NCBI GenBank assembly: GCA_015519975.1
Contig: WIAL01000037.1
Span: 28,075 to 92,074, forward strand
DNA length: 64,000 bases
Reading direction: 5' to 3'
DNA from: Hydrogenothermaceae bacterium
GTDB lineage: Bacteria; Aquificota; Aquificia; Aquificales; Hydrogenothermaceae
The translations under genes and the position numbers were made by a program. The notes beneath the pieces are model-generated. The model was given only the letters and a program-made list of their open reading frames with translations, did not search any database and had not been told where the DNA came from. Below, in pieces: positions 33,548-41,995 of this stretch; positions within the stretch are counted from its first letter, which is position 1, and each line of letters begins with the position of its first letter.

Positions 33548-35785
33548 TTATATTGAATCTATTATTCTGTTAAATGTTTCACTTGGTCTCATTGCTTTTT
33601 CAGCTTTTTCATCATCAGGATGATACCATCCACCAATATCTGCTGGTTTACCTTCAGTAGCTCTTATTTCTTCCAGTATTTTTTGTTCATTTTCTTTAAG
33701 ATCTGCGTAAACCTTAGAGAATATTTCAGCAAGTTCTTTATCTTCAGTTTGATTTGCGAGTTCTTCAGCCCAGTATAGAGCAAGGTAGAAGTGAGAACCT
33801 CTTGTATCTAATTCTCCAACTTTTCTTTTTGGAGTTTTATCGTATTCAAGATATTTTCCAACTGCTTTATCAAGGGTATCAGCAAGGAGTAAAAGTCTTT
33901 TATTTTCTTCATTGTGTAGAGCTTTTACTTGTTTGTAAGCATGTCTTAAGGATTCAACAAATGCAAGGAATTCTCCTAAAGAGTCCCATCTTAAATGTCC
34001 TTCTTTTAAGAACTGCTCAACGTGTTTAGGAGCTGAACCTCCAGCACCTGTTTCAAAAAGTCCACCACCAGCTATAAGAGGAACTATTGATAGTGATCTA
34101 GCAGAAGTACCAACTTCAATAATTGGGAAAAGGTCTGTTAAATAATCCCTTAAAACGTTTCCTGTTACAGAAATCGTGTCTTCTCCGTTTCTAAATCTTG
34201 CAAGTGTGAATTTCATAGCATCTTCAGGAGCTTTTATGTACCACTCAACATCTGATAGATCATATTTTGGAAGTTCTTCTTTTACTATTTCAATTAAGTT
34301 TCTGTCGTGAGCTCTGTATTCATCAAGCCAGAACACTATAGGAAGTCCGGAATCCTTGGCTCTGTTAACAGCTAATTTAATCCAGTCTCTTATTGCTAGA
34401 TCTTTTGTTATACAGCTTCTCCAGATGTCTCCTTCATTTACACAATGTTCAATTAAAACATTTCCTTCTTCATCAACAACTTTCATTTTTCCATCAGCAG
34501 GAGGGAAAAATGTTTTATCGTGAGAACCATACTCTTCTGCTTTCATTGCCATTAAACCAACGTTTTGAACAGTTCCAATCTTAGTTGGGTCAAACTGTCC
34601 TCTTGCTTTTATATCTTCAACGATTTCTTTATACATAGTTGCATAAGATCTATCCGGTATAGAAAGAACAACATCATCAACTTCTCCAGATGGTCCCCAT
34701 CCTTTTAATCCATTTTTTATTACTGCAGGTACAGAAGCATCAATAATAACATCGTTTGGCATGTGAAGGTTTGTAATTCCTTTATCAGAGTCAACCATGT
34801 ACATTCTTGGTCTTTCTTGATATATTTCTTCTATTGTTTTCTGTATGGCATTTCTTTCTTCTTCAGGAAGTGTTTCTAATTTTTTCTCGAGTTCAGCAAG
34901 TCCTGATTCAGGTTTCCATCCTAATTTTTCTAAAGTATCTCCATGTTTTTCAAAAAGTTTTGCGTAATAAACTCTTATTGCATCTCCAAAAATAACAGGA
35001 TCAGAAACTCTCATCATTGTAGCTTTAACGTGAAGTGAGAAAAGAATATCTTCATCTTTAGCAGTTTGAATCACTTCTTCAAAATATTTTCTTAATTTGC
35101 TTCTGTCCATATAAGTTCCATCTACTACATCACCCTGCCCAACTTCTACTTCTTTTAATACTGTTTGATTTCCATTTTCATCTTCAAAAATATATTTAAT
35201 TTTTGTATCTTTTTTGATGATTACAGATTTTTCGTGCTCATAGAAATCACCAGTTTTCATATGTGCAACATGAGATTTTGATGCAGGTGAAACATCTCTT
35301 AATTTGTGAGGATGTTTTTTCGCATATTCTTTAACAGATTTTGCAAGTCTTCTATCTGAGTTACCTTGTCTTAAAACAGGGTTAACTACAGAACCTACAC
35401 ATCTGTCATATCTTTCTTTAATTTGTTTTTCTTCTTCTGTTTGAGGATTATCCGGATAATCAGGAAGTGGATAACCTTGCTCCTGAAGTTCTTTTATAGC
35501 TTCTTTTAACTGAGGTAAAGAAGCTGAAATGTTAGGAAGTTTCATTATATTTGCTTCTGGTTTCCAAACAAGCTCTCCAAGATAAGCAAGTTCATCAGGA
35601 ACCCTTTTATCTTCTGGAAGTAAATCTGGAAATTGAGCTAAGATTCTCCCTGCCAAAGAAATGTCCCTTAATTCAATGTCTACATCTGCAAATTTTGTGT
35701 AAGCTCTGAAAATAGGCAGCTCCGAGTAGGTTGCTAAAGCTGGAGCCTCATCGATTTTTGTCCACACTATTTTTGCTTTTGCCAT
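33548..35785 (-). CDS. icd: Monomeric-type NADP-dependent isocitrate dehydrogenase
   Basis: This 745-residue protein is the monomeric IDH type (about 740 residues), unrelated in length to the 340-420-residue dimeric enzyme. Typical segments are KIVWTKIDEAPALATYSELP at the start, NPVLRQGNSDRRLAKSVKEY near residue 133, FSLHVKATMMRVSDPVIFG and YPDYPDNP-like loops, and a C-terminal DIGGWYHPDD. In the reductive TCA cycle it would run as 2-oxoglutarate carboxylation with NADPH; in the oxidative direction it makes NADPH. It lies directly upstream of aclB on the same strand, but a terminator and a separate promoter lie between them. Confidence 0.94.
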   Translation of the reverse strand: MAKAKIVWTKIDEAPALATYSELPIFRAYTKFADVDIELRDISLAGRILAQFPDLLPEDKRVPDELAYLGELVWKPEANIMKLPNISASLPQLKEAIKELQEQGYPLPDYPDNPQTEEEKQIKERYDRCVGSVVNPVLRQGNSDRRLAKSVKEYAKKHPHKLRDVSPASKSHVAHMKTGDFYEHEKSVIIKKDTKIKYIFEDENGNQTVLKEVEVGQGDVVDGTYMDRSKLRKYFEEVIQTAKDEDILFSLHVKATMMRVSDPVIFGDAIRVYYAKLFEKHGDTLEKLGWKPESGLAELEKKLETLPEEERNAIQKTIEEIYQERPRMYMVDSDKGITNLHMPNDVIIDASVPAVIKNGLKGWGPSGEVDDVVLSIPDRSYATMYKEIVEDIKARGQFDPTKIGTVQNVGLMAMKAEEYGSHDKTFFPPADGKMKVVDEEGNVLIEHCVNEGDIWRSCITKDLAIRDWIKLAVNRAKDSGLPIVFWLDEYRAHDRNLIEIVKEELPKYDLSDVEWYIKAPEDAMKFTLARFRNGEDTISVTGNVLRDYLTDLFPIIEVGTSARSLSIVPLIAGGGLFETGAGGSAPKHVEQFLKEGHLRWDSLGEFLAFVESLRHAYKQVKALHNEENKRLLLLADTLDKAVGKYLEYDKTPKRKVGELDTRGSHFYLALYWAEELANQTEDKELAEIFSKVYADLKENEQKILEEIRATEGKPADIGGWYHPDDEKAEKAMRPSETFNRIIDSI

Positions 35786-35825
35786 AAAAATGACCTCCTT
35801 AGTTTATAGTTTTACATTAATAAAA

Positions 35826-35854
35826 ATTATAAATTAATAAAATTAAAAAATCAA
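35826..35854 (-). promoter_or_regulatory. icd promoter
   Basis: On the minus strand, TTGATT (-35; 35849-35854), a 17-base spacer and TATAAT (-10; 35826-35831) precede icd. The -35 box overlaps the proximal palindromic site at 35851-35865. An AAGGAGG ribosome site follows. Confidence 0.6.
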
Positions 35855-35865
35855 ACACTGTTTTA
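35851..35865. promoter_or_regulatory. Palindromic operator copy 1 upstream of icd
   Basis: TCAAACACTGTTTTA is a 15-base inverted repeat around C35858 with one mismatch. It is the same site as at 33461-33475 before aclB and lies 20 bases from the icd -10, nearly matching the 19 bases at aclB. Confidence 0.6.
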
Positions 35866-35877
35866 AAAAAATCAAAA

Positions 35878-35892
35878 TCAAACACTGTTTGA
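35878..35892. promoter_or_regulatory. Palindromic operator copy 2 upstream of icd
   Basis: TCAAACACTGTTTGA is a perfect 15-base palindrome around C35885, centred 27 bases from copy 1. It could also affect the divergent gene at 36013. Confidence 0.6.
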
Positions 35893-35951
35893 ATATCTAA
35901 ATTATTTATATTTGATCAAAAATTTATTATATCAAAATTGTTATATTGTAT

Positions 35952-35980
35952 TTAAAATATGGATATGTTCATTGTATAAT
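35952..35980 (+). promoter_or_regulatory. Candidate promoter for the 36013 gene
   Basis: TTAAAA (35952-35957), a 17-base spacer and a perfect TATAAT (35975-35980) stand 33 bases before the ATG. The -35 match is modest. Confidence 0.4.
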
Positions 35981-36012
35981 TTGAAACAAAAATAAAACAG
36001 GTACAGTAGTTT

Positions 36013-36891
36013 ATGAGATCTTTATTAGTTATATTATTTTTAATTTTTACGGCTTCATATGGTTTTGATATACAGAAAAACATTTTAGAAAATCAGATTT
36101 ATAATATTAAGCTTTATTCTTTAAAAGCTTTAAATCTTTCATTAAAAGCATATTCATCTTTAAATGCAAAAAGAAAAAATCCAAATGAAATAAAAGTATA
36201 CTTAAAATCAGCTCTTTTCTTTTTAAATGAAGCCAGTAATTACTCTCCTTCTTATTTAATAAATAAAAAAATAGATACTCTTTTGTTAAGAATTGAGTTA
36301 TTTAAAAATGAAAATTTAAAAAGAGATTTAGTTTCATTAAAAAGTGATATTGAAGAAATAAAAGGAAATATAATTAACTACGGAAAAGTTTCAACTACAT
36401 TAAATAACTTTATAGAAAATTATTCTCCTGAAAAGAATGAGGATTTATTTTTAATTCTTGATGATTTGAAAGAGGAGATATCTCTTCCACTTGTTGATAC
36501 CCCTCTTGAACATGCTAAAACATTTATAGCTGTAGCATACGATAATGTAAACTCACGTAAGTATTTAACAGCTAAAAAATCTGTTGAAATAGCTATAGAT
36601 CCACTAATAGACCTTACAGCTGGAGAAAATCTTTATCTTGTTTTGTTTAAAGACTATATATATAAAAGTTATGAAAACTTTAAAAGTGAAAATTACGCTA
36701 AAGCAAAACAGTATTTAGAAAGAGCAAAGTACTATCTTTTAAAATCAAAAGAACTATCAAAACAAACTAATACAAGCATAATAGGTAACTTTTTAAAAAG
36801 ATTAGAATTAATATATAATACTGAATTAACCGATAAAGAAGATATACTAAAGGAATATTTAATACTAATTGAAGATTTAAAAAATCTATAG
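36013..36891 (+). CDS. Secreted helical protein, possibly YfdX-like
   Basis: I do not firmly recognise this 292-residue protein. It has a short signal peptide (about 1-18, ending SYG), then long Lys/Glu/Leu-rich helices with repeated Ala/Leu-Tyr spacing. The region SLPLVDTPLEHAKTFIAVAY followed by a tandem helical repeat recalls YfdX-type periplasmic proteins, but the match is loose. The ribosome site is weak. It is divergent from icd and 10 bases upstream of a small glycine-zipper gene, so these form a unit that probably continues to the DUF4911-like gene and perhaps rel. Confidence 0.55.
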   Translation: MRSLLVILFLIFTASYGFDIQKNILENQIYNIKLYSLKALNLSLKAYSSLNAKRKNPNEIKVYLKSALFFLNEASNYSPSYLINKKIDTLLLRIELFKNENLKRDLVSLKSDIEEIKGNIINYGKVSTTLNNFIENYSPEKNEDLFLILDDLKEEISLPLVDTPLEHAKTFIAVAYDNVNSRKYLTAKKSVEIAIDPLIDLTAGENLYLVLFKDYIYKSYENFKSENYAKAKQYLERAKYYLLKSKELSKQTNTSIIGNFLKRLELIYNTELTDKEDILKEYLILIEDLKNL

Positions 36892-36901
36892 AGGTAGGAA
36901 A

Positions 36902-37273
36902 ATGAAAATAAAAAAATTTATATCGGCTGCAGTTTTAGTTTCATGTTTAACATTGTCACCTGCAAAAGCTTTAGATGGTGAAATTATTTTCAGAGATGCT
37001 ATGTATGGAACGGCTATAGGAGCTGTTGGAGGTCTTGCACTATATGCGATTGACGATGGTAAAGATTTTGGAAAAAAAATAGGTACTGGTGTTTTAATAG
37101 GTCTTATTTTTGGAGTAGGTGTAGGGATCTATGAATCCCAGACTGCTCTTGTAGAAATAGATAATGGTAAAATGCACGCTGGAATCCCACAAATTGAAGT
37201 TAAAAATATAGAAATTTCTAAAAATGTTTACGATACTTCAGCCCAAATTAATCTTTTAGGAATGAAATTCTAA
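36902..37273 (+). CDS. Secreted small protein with a glycine-zipper segment
   Basis: This 123-residue protein of unknown family has a signal peptide (about 1-23, ending AKA). It then has a hydrophobic glycine-rich segment, YGTAIGAVGGLALYAI, a short polar hinge (DDGKDFGKK) and IGTGVLIGLIFGVGVGIYE, resembling a two-helix glycine-zipper hairpin that can insert in a membrane. The C-terminal 40 residues are soluble and beta-like. It has an AGAGGTAGG site and its stop overlaps the start of the next gene by one base, so translation is probably coupled. Confidence 0.6.
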   Translation: MKIKKFISAAVLVSCLTLSPAKALDGEIIFRDAMYGTAIGAVGGLALYAIDDGKDFGKKIGTGVLIGLIFGVGVGIYESQTALVEIDNGKMHAGIPQIEVKNIEISKNVYDTSAQINLLGMKF

Positions 37274-37566
37274 TGTTTAATAAAGAAATATTAGAAAAAC
37301 TTTCAAATCCACCGAGAAGGTCAGTTAATCTTTTACTGAAAGTAAACCCGCAAAAATTAAATTTTATATCAATGGTAATTGATGGTCATGGAAGAATAGC
37401 CCTTCCTCGGACAAGAAGTGGTAAAGAAGGTTATTTGGACTTATTAGTTTCTCCTGACTGTGTTGATGATTTAATGCTTATTCTTCAAGATTTGAAAGAA
37501 AACTATGACCCAACTTTGGAAATAGTAAAAGAACTTGGTGATAACTGGCTCGAGGCTGTTATTTAA
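37273..37566 (+). CDS. DUF4911-like small protein
   Basis: This 97-residue cytoplasmic protein has the look of the DUF4911 family: an N-terminal segment ending in SVNLLLKVNPQKLNFISMVI, a central DGHGRIALPRTRSGKEGYLD, and a C-terminal acidic helix then ELGDNWLEAVI. The function is unknown. Its ATG overlaps the stop of the upstream gene (TAATG), and rel begins 40 bases after its stop. The family call is from memory of the pattern and is moderately secure. Confidence 0.6.
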   Translation: MFNKEILEKLSNPPRRSVNLLLKVNPQKLNFISMVIDGHGRIALPRTRSGKEGYLDLLVSPDCVDDLMLILQDLKENYDPTLEIVKELGDNWLEAVI

Positions 37567-37605
37567 ATCTTGTAAATAAATTTTTCCAACATATTATTAA
37601 TCATT

Positions 37606-39756
37606 ATGAAGGTTTTAGATGACAAAGAAGTTGTTCAAAAGCTTTTAGATAAGATTGATTATCTTCCTAAAGAAGATCAAAAAGAAATAGAAGAGACAGT
37701 ATATTATATTATTGAAAAACATCACGGTCAAAAAAGAAAATCAGGAGAACCATATTATATTCATCCTATAGAAGCTGCCGTCATTTTAGCTGATCTTAAA
37801 CTTGATAAAATATCAATCCTTTCAGCCCTGCTTCATGATGTTGTTGAGGATACAGATATTACTTTAGAAGAAATAAGAGAAAAATTTGGAGAAAAGGTAG
37901 CTCAGATAGTTGACGGCGTAACTAAAATAGGAAAGTATCAATTTAAGAGTAAAGAAGAGGCTGAAGCTGAAAACTTTCGTAAAATGATAGTTTCTATGGC
38001 AAATGATATAAGAGTAATACTCGTAAAACTAGCAGATAGGCTTCATAACGCAAGAACTTTTGAGTACTTACCTCCTCATAAACAAAAAGAAAAGGCTAAA
38101 GAAACCCTTGAGATATATGCTCCTCTTGCAGCAAGGCTTGGTCTTTGGAATATTAAAAGTGAGCTTGAAGATATATCATTTAAATATCTATATCCAGATG
38201 AGTACAAAAAAATAATCTCCTTTTTAGCTTCAACAAAAGCTAGAGAGGAAAAATACCTAAAAGAAGAAGTTGTTCCAATTATAGAAAAAGAGCTAAAAAA
38301 ACATAATATAAATGCTAAAATACAGTTTAGAACAAAACATCTTTACAGTATTTATGAAAAAACATTAAGAAAAAATGTAAAACTAAGTGATATTTATGAT
38401 ATTAACGGTATTAGAATTTTAGTTGATGATGTAAAAGATTGCTATCTTGTACTTGGGATAATACATTCTACATTTAAGCCAGTTCCAGGCAGATTTAAAG
38501 ATTATATATCTCTTCCAAAATCTAATCTTTATCAAGCACTGCATACAACTGTTGTAGGACCAAATGGCAAATTTGTTGAAATACAGATTAAAACCCATAA
38601 AATGCATAAAATAGCAGAAGAAGGGGTCGCAGCCCACTGGAGATATAAAGGTGGTGAAAAATTATCAGAAAAAGATTTACAGTCATTCGTATGGTTAAGA
38701 AATCTTTTAGATTCAATTAAAGAAAATCCATCTTCTGAACTAATTGAAAACGTAAAAAACGATCTTGGAAATGAAGAAATTTTTGTGTTTACGCCAAAGG
38801 GAGATTTAATAAAGCTTCCTGTTGGAGCAACACCTGTAGATTTTGCTTATAATATTCACACACAAGTAGGGCATAAGTGTACAGGTGCAAAGGTTAATGG
38901 GAATTTAGTTCCTTTAAATACACAGCTAAAAAGCGGAGATGTTGTAGAAATAATTACATCTCCAAATAAAAAACCAAGCAGGGATTGGCTTAAATTCGTC
39001 GTTTCTTCCAAAGCAAAATCAAATATAAAAAGTTACCTTCACAAACTTGAAAAGCAAAAATCTATAAAATTTGGAGAAAAATTATTAGATAAACTTTTAA
39101 GAAAACTTGGAAAATCGCTAAAGTCTTTATCTGAAGAAGAAAAGAACGTGTTACTTGAAAAATTTAATTATAAATCTTTTGAAGATTTTCTTTATGCTCT
39201 TGGTGATGGAAAAATCTCATTAAACAAAGTTTTTAAAGTATTTAGACCATCTAAACAAAAAACTAAACAAAAAAACGTAGAAAATAAGCAAGAGTCTGAG
39301 GCAAAAATAGAAGTTGACGGCATATCAAATTTAATGTGTAAAATCGCAAGTTGTTGTCGCCCTATCCCTGGAGATGATATAGTTGGAATTGTTACAAAAG
39401 GAAAAGGGATATCTATACATAATAAAGATTGTGATAACGTTTTATCGGTAGTAAACTCTTCTCCTGAAAGACTTGTTGATATTTACTGGGCAAATGATAT
39501 AAAAGGAATCAGTTATCAGGTTTTAATTAGAGTTATTTCAGAAGACAGACCTGGTCTGCTTGCTGACGTTTCATCTGTAATGGCTTCAAAAAATTCAAAT
39601 ATATCTAAAGCTACAATAAGAACCAGAGCAGATAAGAAAGCAATAAATGATTTTATAATTGACGTAAAAGACAAAAATCATTTAGATGATATTATAAGAT
39701 CCTTAAAAAGCATTAAAGGTGTTGAAAAGGTTGAAAGATTAGTTGAGAAAAAATAA
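37606..39756 (+). CDS. rel: Bifunctional (p)ppGpp synthetase/hydrolase (Rel/SpoT)
   Basis: This 716-residue protein makes and degrades the stringent-response alarmone. Domains run in the expected order: HD hydrolase with His77-Asp78 in LLHDVVEDT and YYIHPIEAA; synthetase (about 230-345; DIYDINGIRILV, GRFKDYISLPKSNLYQALHT); TGS (about 385-445; IFVFTPKGDLIKLPVGATPVDFAYNIHT in two parts); a conserved-cysteine region CKIASCCRPIPGD; and a C-terminal ACT domain. The HD motif is intact, so hydrolysis is expected. It is probably the only long Rel in the genome. The Shine-Dalgarno site is weak. Confidence 0.95.
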   Translation: MKVLDDKEVVQKLLDKIDYLPKEDQKEIEETVYYIIEKHHGQKRKSGEPYYIHPIEAAVILADLKLDKISILSALLHDVVEDTDITLEEIREKFGEKVAQIVDGVTKIGKYQFKSKEEAEAENFRKMIVSMANDIRVILVKLADRLHNARTFEYLPPHKQKEKAKETLEIYAPLAARLGLWNIKSELEDISFKYLYPDEYKKIISFLASTKAREEKYLKEEVVPIIEKELKKHNINAKIQFRTKHLYSIYEKTLRKNVKLSDIYDINGIRILVDDVKDCYLVLGIIHSTFKPVPGRFKDYISLPKSNLYQALHTTVVGPNGKFVEIQIKTHKMHKIAEEGVAAHWRYKGGEKLSEKDLQSFVWLRNLLDSIKENPSSELIENVKNDLGNEEIFVFTPKGDLIKLPVGATPVDFAYNIHTQVGHKCTGAKVNGNLVPLNTQLKSGDVVEIITSPNKKPSRDWLKFVVSSKAKSNIKSYLHKLEKQKSIKFGEKLLDKLLRKLGKSLKSLSEEEKNVLLEKFNYKSFEDFLYALGDGKISLNKVFKVFRPSKQKTKQKNVENKQESEAKIEVDGISNLMCKIASCCRPIPGDDIVGIVTKGKGISIHNKDCDNVLSVVNSSPERLVDIYWANDIKGISYQVLIRVISEDRPGLLADVSSVMASKNSNISKATIRTRADKKAINDFIIDVKDKNHLDDIIRSLKSIKGVEKVERLVEKK

Positions 39757-39758
39757 AA

Positions 39759-40352
39759 TTAATTTTTATATATAAATCTACTTTCAGTTCCATCAATAAG
39801 TCTTTCAATATTTGCAGAATGTTTTAAAAATATTATTAATGAAGAAATAAAAACAGCAGTTGTTATGTAAAAATCTTTTTCTAAATAAAAAATTATTATC
39901 CATGCTAAAGATGATGAAATAATAGAGGCAAGAGAAACATATCCAGAAACCAAAAATGTGCCAAGCCATATCAGAAAAACTATAAATGCTGTTTTACCTG
40001 ATAATGCTATTAAAACTCCAAATCCTGTTGCAACTCCTTTTCCACCTTTAAATTTCATAAAAATAGAAAAACAATGTCCTATAACTGCAGTAGTAGCTAT
40101 TATTGCAATAAGTTTTGTATCCCAGAAAATAAGTTTTGCATAATATACGGGAATAAATCCCTTTAAAAGATCAAGTATTAAAACCAGAATACCTGCTTTT
40201 TTTCCTATCGTCCTTGTGACATTTGTTGCACCGATATTACCGCTTCCCTCTTTCGTTACATCTTTCCCAAAAAGTTTTCCAACAATGTATCCAAAAGGTA
40301 TGGAGGCCAATAAGTAAGTTCCAATAACATATAAGTAAAACGTTAAGTCCAT
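39759..40352 (-). CDS. plsY: Acyl-phosphate:glycerol-3-phosphate acyltransferase PlsY
   Basis: This 197-residue membrane enzyme acylates glycerol-3-phosphate from acyl-phosphate, the first step of phospholipid synthesis. The three PlsY signatures are present: SIPFGYIVGKLFGKDVTKEGSGNIGA (in two parts), KGFIPVYYA, and FSIFMKFKGGKGVATGFGV. The length is typical. Its start overlaps pgsA by 10 bases, so the two lipid genes are translated together after ftsZ. Confidence 0.95.
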   Translation of the reverse strand: MDLTFYLYVIGTYLLASIPFGYIVGKLFGKDVTKEGSGNIGATNVTRTIGKKAGILVLILDLLKGFIPVYYAKLIFWDTKLIAIIATTAVIGHCFSIFMKFKGGKGVATGFGVLIALSGKTAFIVFLIWLGTFLVSGYVSLASIISSSLAWIIIFYLEKDFYITTAVFISSLIIFLKHSANIERLIDGTESRFIYKN

Positions 40353-40858
40353 GCTTTTTCCTTAAAAAACAGTTTTAAATAGTCTGCCGCTGAAATATAT
40401 GCTACTAAAATTGAAAACCATAAAACTATATTTCCTATAAAAATATAATTTAAAGATAATATAAAAATAGCTGCAAGCTGTAAAGTTGTTTTTACTTTAC
40501 CTAAATATGAAGCAGGAATGACTATACCTTTATTCACCATAACAGATCTAAACCAGGTAACCAGAAACTCACGTGCAACAATAAAAAAAACTGCAAAAGA
40601 AGATATCATATGTTTTTCTACAAAAGCTGTAAGTACCGATATTGTAAAGATTTTATCAACAGCCGGATCTAAAAGTTTGCCGTAGCTTGTTACATTTTCA
40701 AACTTTCTAGCAGCTATTCCATCAAGCCAGTCAGTAAATACAGTAACTACAACTAAAAATGCAGAGATATAATAATACTCTTTTAATATTGTAAAAATGA
40801 GAACAGGTGTAATAAAAAGTCTTGATAAAGTTAAAATATCAGCATAGCTGATTTTCAA
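40343..40858 (-). CDS. pgsA: CDP-diacylglycerol-glycerol-3-phosphate 3-phosphatidyltransferase
   Basis: This 171-residue membrane enzyme makes phosphatidylglycerol phosphate. It has the CDP-alcohol phosphatidyltransferase motif D-G-x2-A-R-x8-G-x3-D-x3-D in the segment DWLDGIAARKFENVTSYGK and LLDPAVDKI. The start overlaps the end of ftsZ by four bases and the end overlaps plsY by 10. Pairing with plsY at the end of a division cluster links phospholipid synthesis with cell growth. Confidence 0.93.
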   Translation of the reverse strand: MKISYADILTLSRLFITPVLIFTILKEYYYISAFLVVVTVFTDWLDGIAARKFENVTSYGKLLDPAVDKIFTISVLTAFVEKHMISSFAVFFIVAREFLVTWFRSVMVNKGIVIPASYLGKVKTTLQLAAIFILSLNYIFIGNIVLWFSILVAYISAADYLKLFFKEKAWT

Positions 40859-41982
40859 TTAATATCACCTTTTCTTTTCCTTAAATAAGTTGGTATTTCA
40901 AGTTCATCATAAGAAGTTTCATTTATTAAAGGCTTATTTGGAACTATTTTTTCTTCTTCTTCAAGTACCTCTTTAAACCTGCTTTGCCTTCTTCCAAGCT
41001 TTGGAGCAGGTTTTTTCTTTTCTTCCTCTGATTCAAAATCTGTTGCAACAACTGTAAGTCTCATTTCATCTTCTGAATTCATATCCAATGCTGCTCCAAA
41101 TATTATATGAGCTTCTTCATGAGCAAGTTCCCTTATTTGAGCAATAGCCTCTTCAACGTCTGCATAAGATAAATCTGGACTTACTTCAACATTAACAAGA
41201 AGTCTTCTTGCTCCTTGTATTGATGTTCCTTCAAGAAGTGGAGATGTTGTTGCTGCAATTACTGCCTCTTCAATTTTATTTTCTCCTTTACCACTTCCAA
41301 CACCTATTAAAGCTTTTCCACCACTTTCCATAATTGTTTTAACATCTGCAAAATCAACGTTAACAAGCCCAGGAACAAGTATTAGGTCTGTTATTCCCCT
41401 AACTGCCTTATAAAGTATGCTGTCAACTAATTTAAATGCTTCTCCAAATGTAAATCTTTTTCCAGCTATAGCGGCAAGTTTTTGATTGTGAATTACAATA
41501 TATGTGTCAACTACATCTTTTAATTTCTTCAATCCCTCTTCAGCAAGTTTTGCCCTTGCCGGTCCTTCAAAATCAAAAGGTTTTGTTACAACTCCCACCG
41601 TTAAAATACCAAGTTCTTTTGCAGCCTGGGCAATTACTGGAGCAGCTCCTGTTCCTGTTCCGCCTCCAAGACCAGCAGCTATAAATACCATATCTGCTCC
41701 TTCTAGAGCTTCTTTTATTGTTTCCAGACTTTCTTTGGCAGCTTCTTCTCCCACGTCCGGCTTAGAACCAGCTCCTAACCCTCTTGTTACTGTTTCACCA
41801 ATATGTATTTTATTTGGCACAGGCAGTGAGTTTAAATGTTGTAAATCTGTATTTACTATATATAATTCAACATCCTGAAGTCCTTCCTGAAACATTCTGG
41901 CTACAGCGTTGCTTCCACCACCGCCAACACCAAAAACTTTTATTCTTGAAGGGTTCTTTGCATCAAAATTAAAATTTTCCAT
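40855..41982 (-). CDS. ftsZ: Cell division GTPase FtsZ
   Basis: This 375-residue tubulin homologue forms the division ring. It has the tubulin signature GGGTGTGAAPVIAQ (near residue 107), the N-terminal KVFGVGGGGSNAVARM, and NTDLQHLNSL. A short variable linker leads to the conserved C-terminal peptide EIPTYLRKRK, which binds FtsA and other partners. The ftsA gene ends 13 bases upstream. The length and order within the cluster are standard. Confidence 0.98.
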   Translation of the reverse strand: MENFNFDAKNPSRIKVFGVGGGGSNAVARMFQEGLQDVELYIVNTDLQHLNSLPVPNKIHIGETVTRGLGAGSKPDVGEEAAKESLETIKEALEGADMVFIAAGLGGGTGTGAAPVIAQAAKELGILTVGVVTKPFDFEGPARAKLAEEGLKKLKDVVDTYIVIHNQKLAAIAGKRFTFGEAFKLVDSILYKAVRGITDLILVPGLVNVDFADVKTIMESGGKALIGVGSGKGENKIEEAVIAATTSPLLEGTSIQGARRLLVNVEVSPDLSYADVEEAIAQIRELAHEEAHIIFGAALDMNSEDEMRLTVVATDFESEEEKKKPAPKLGRRQSRFKEVLEEEEKIVPNKPLINETSYDELEIPTYLRKRKGDIN

Positions 41983-41995
41983 AACTAATCCCTCT

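Noticed and set aside
35911..35920. TTTGATCAAA palindrome between icd and the 36013 gene, resembling half an FNR site
   Set aside because: It lacks the four-base spacer of an FNR/CRP site and a 10-base AT-rich palindrome is expected by chance.
41504..41878. Plus-strand frame of 124 residues inside ftsZ
   Set aside because: It is antisense to the FtsZ tubulin signature region and has no family likeness.
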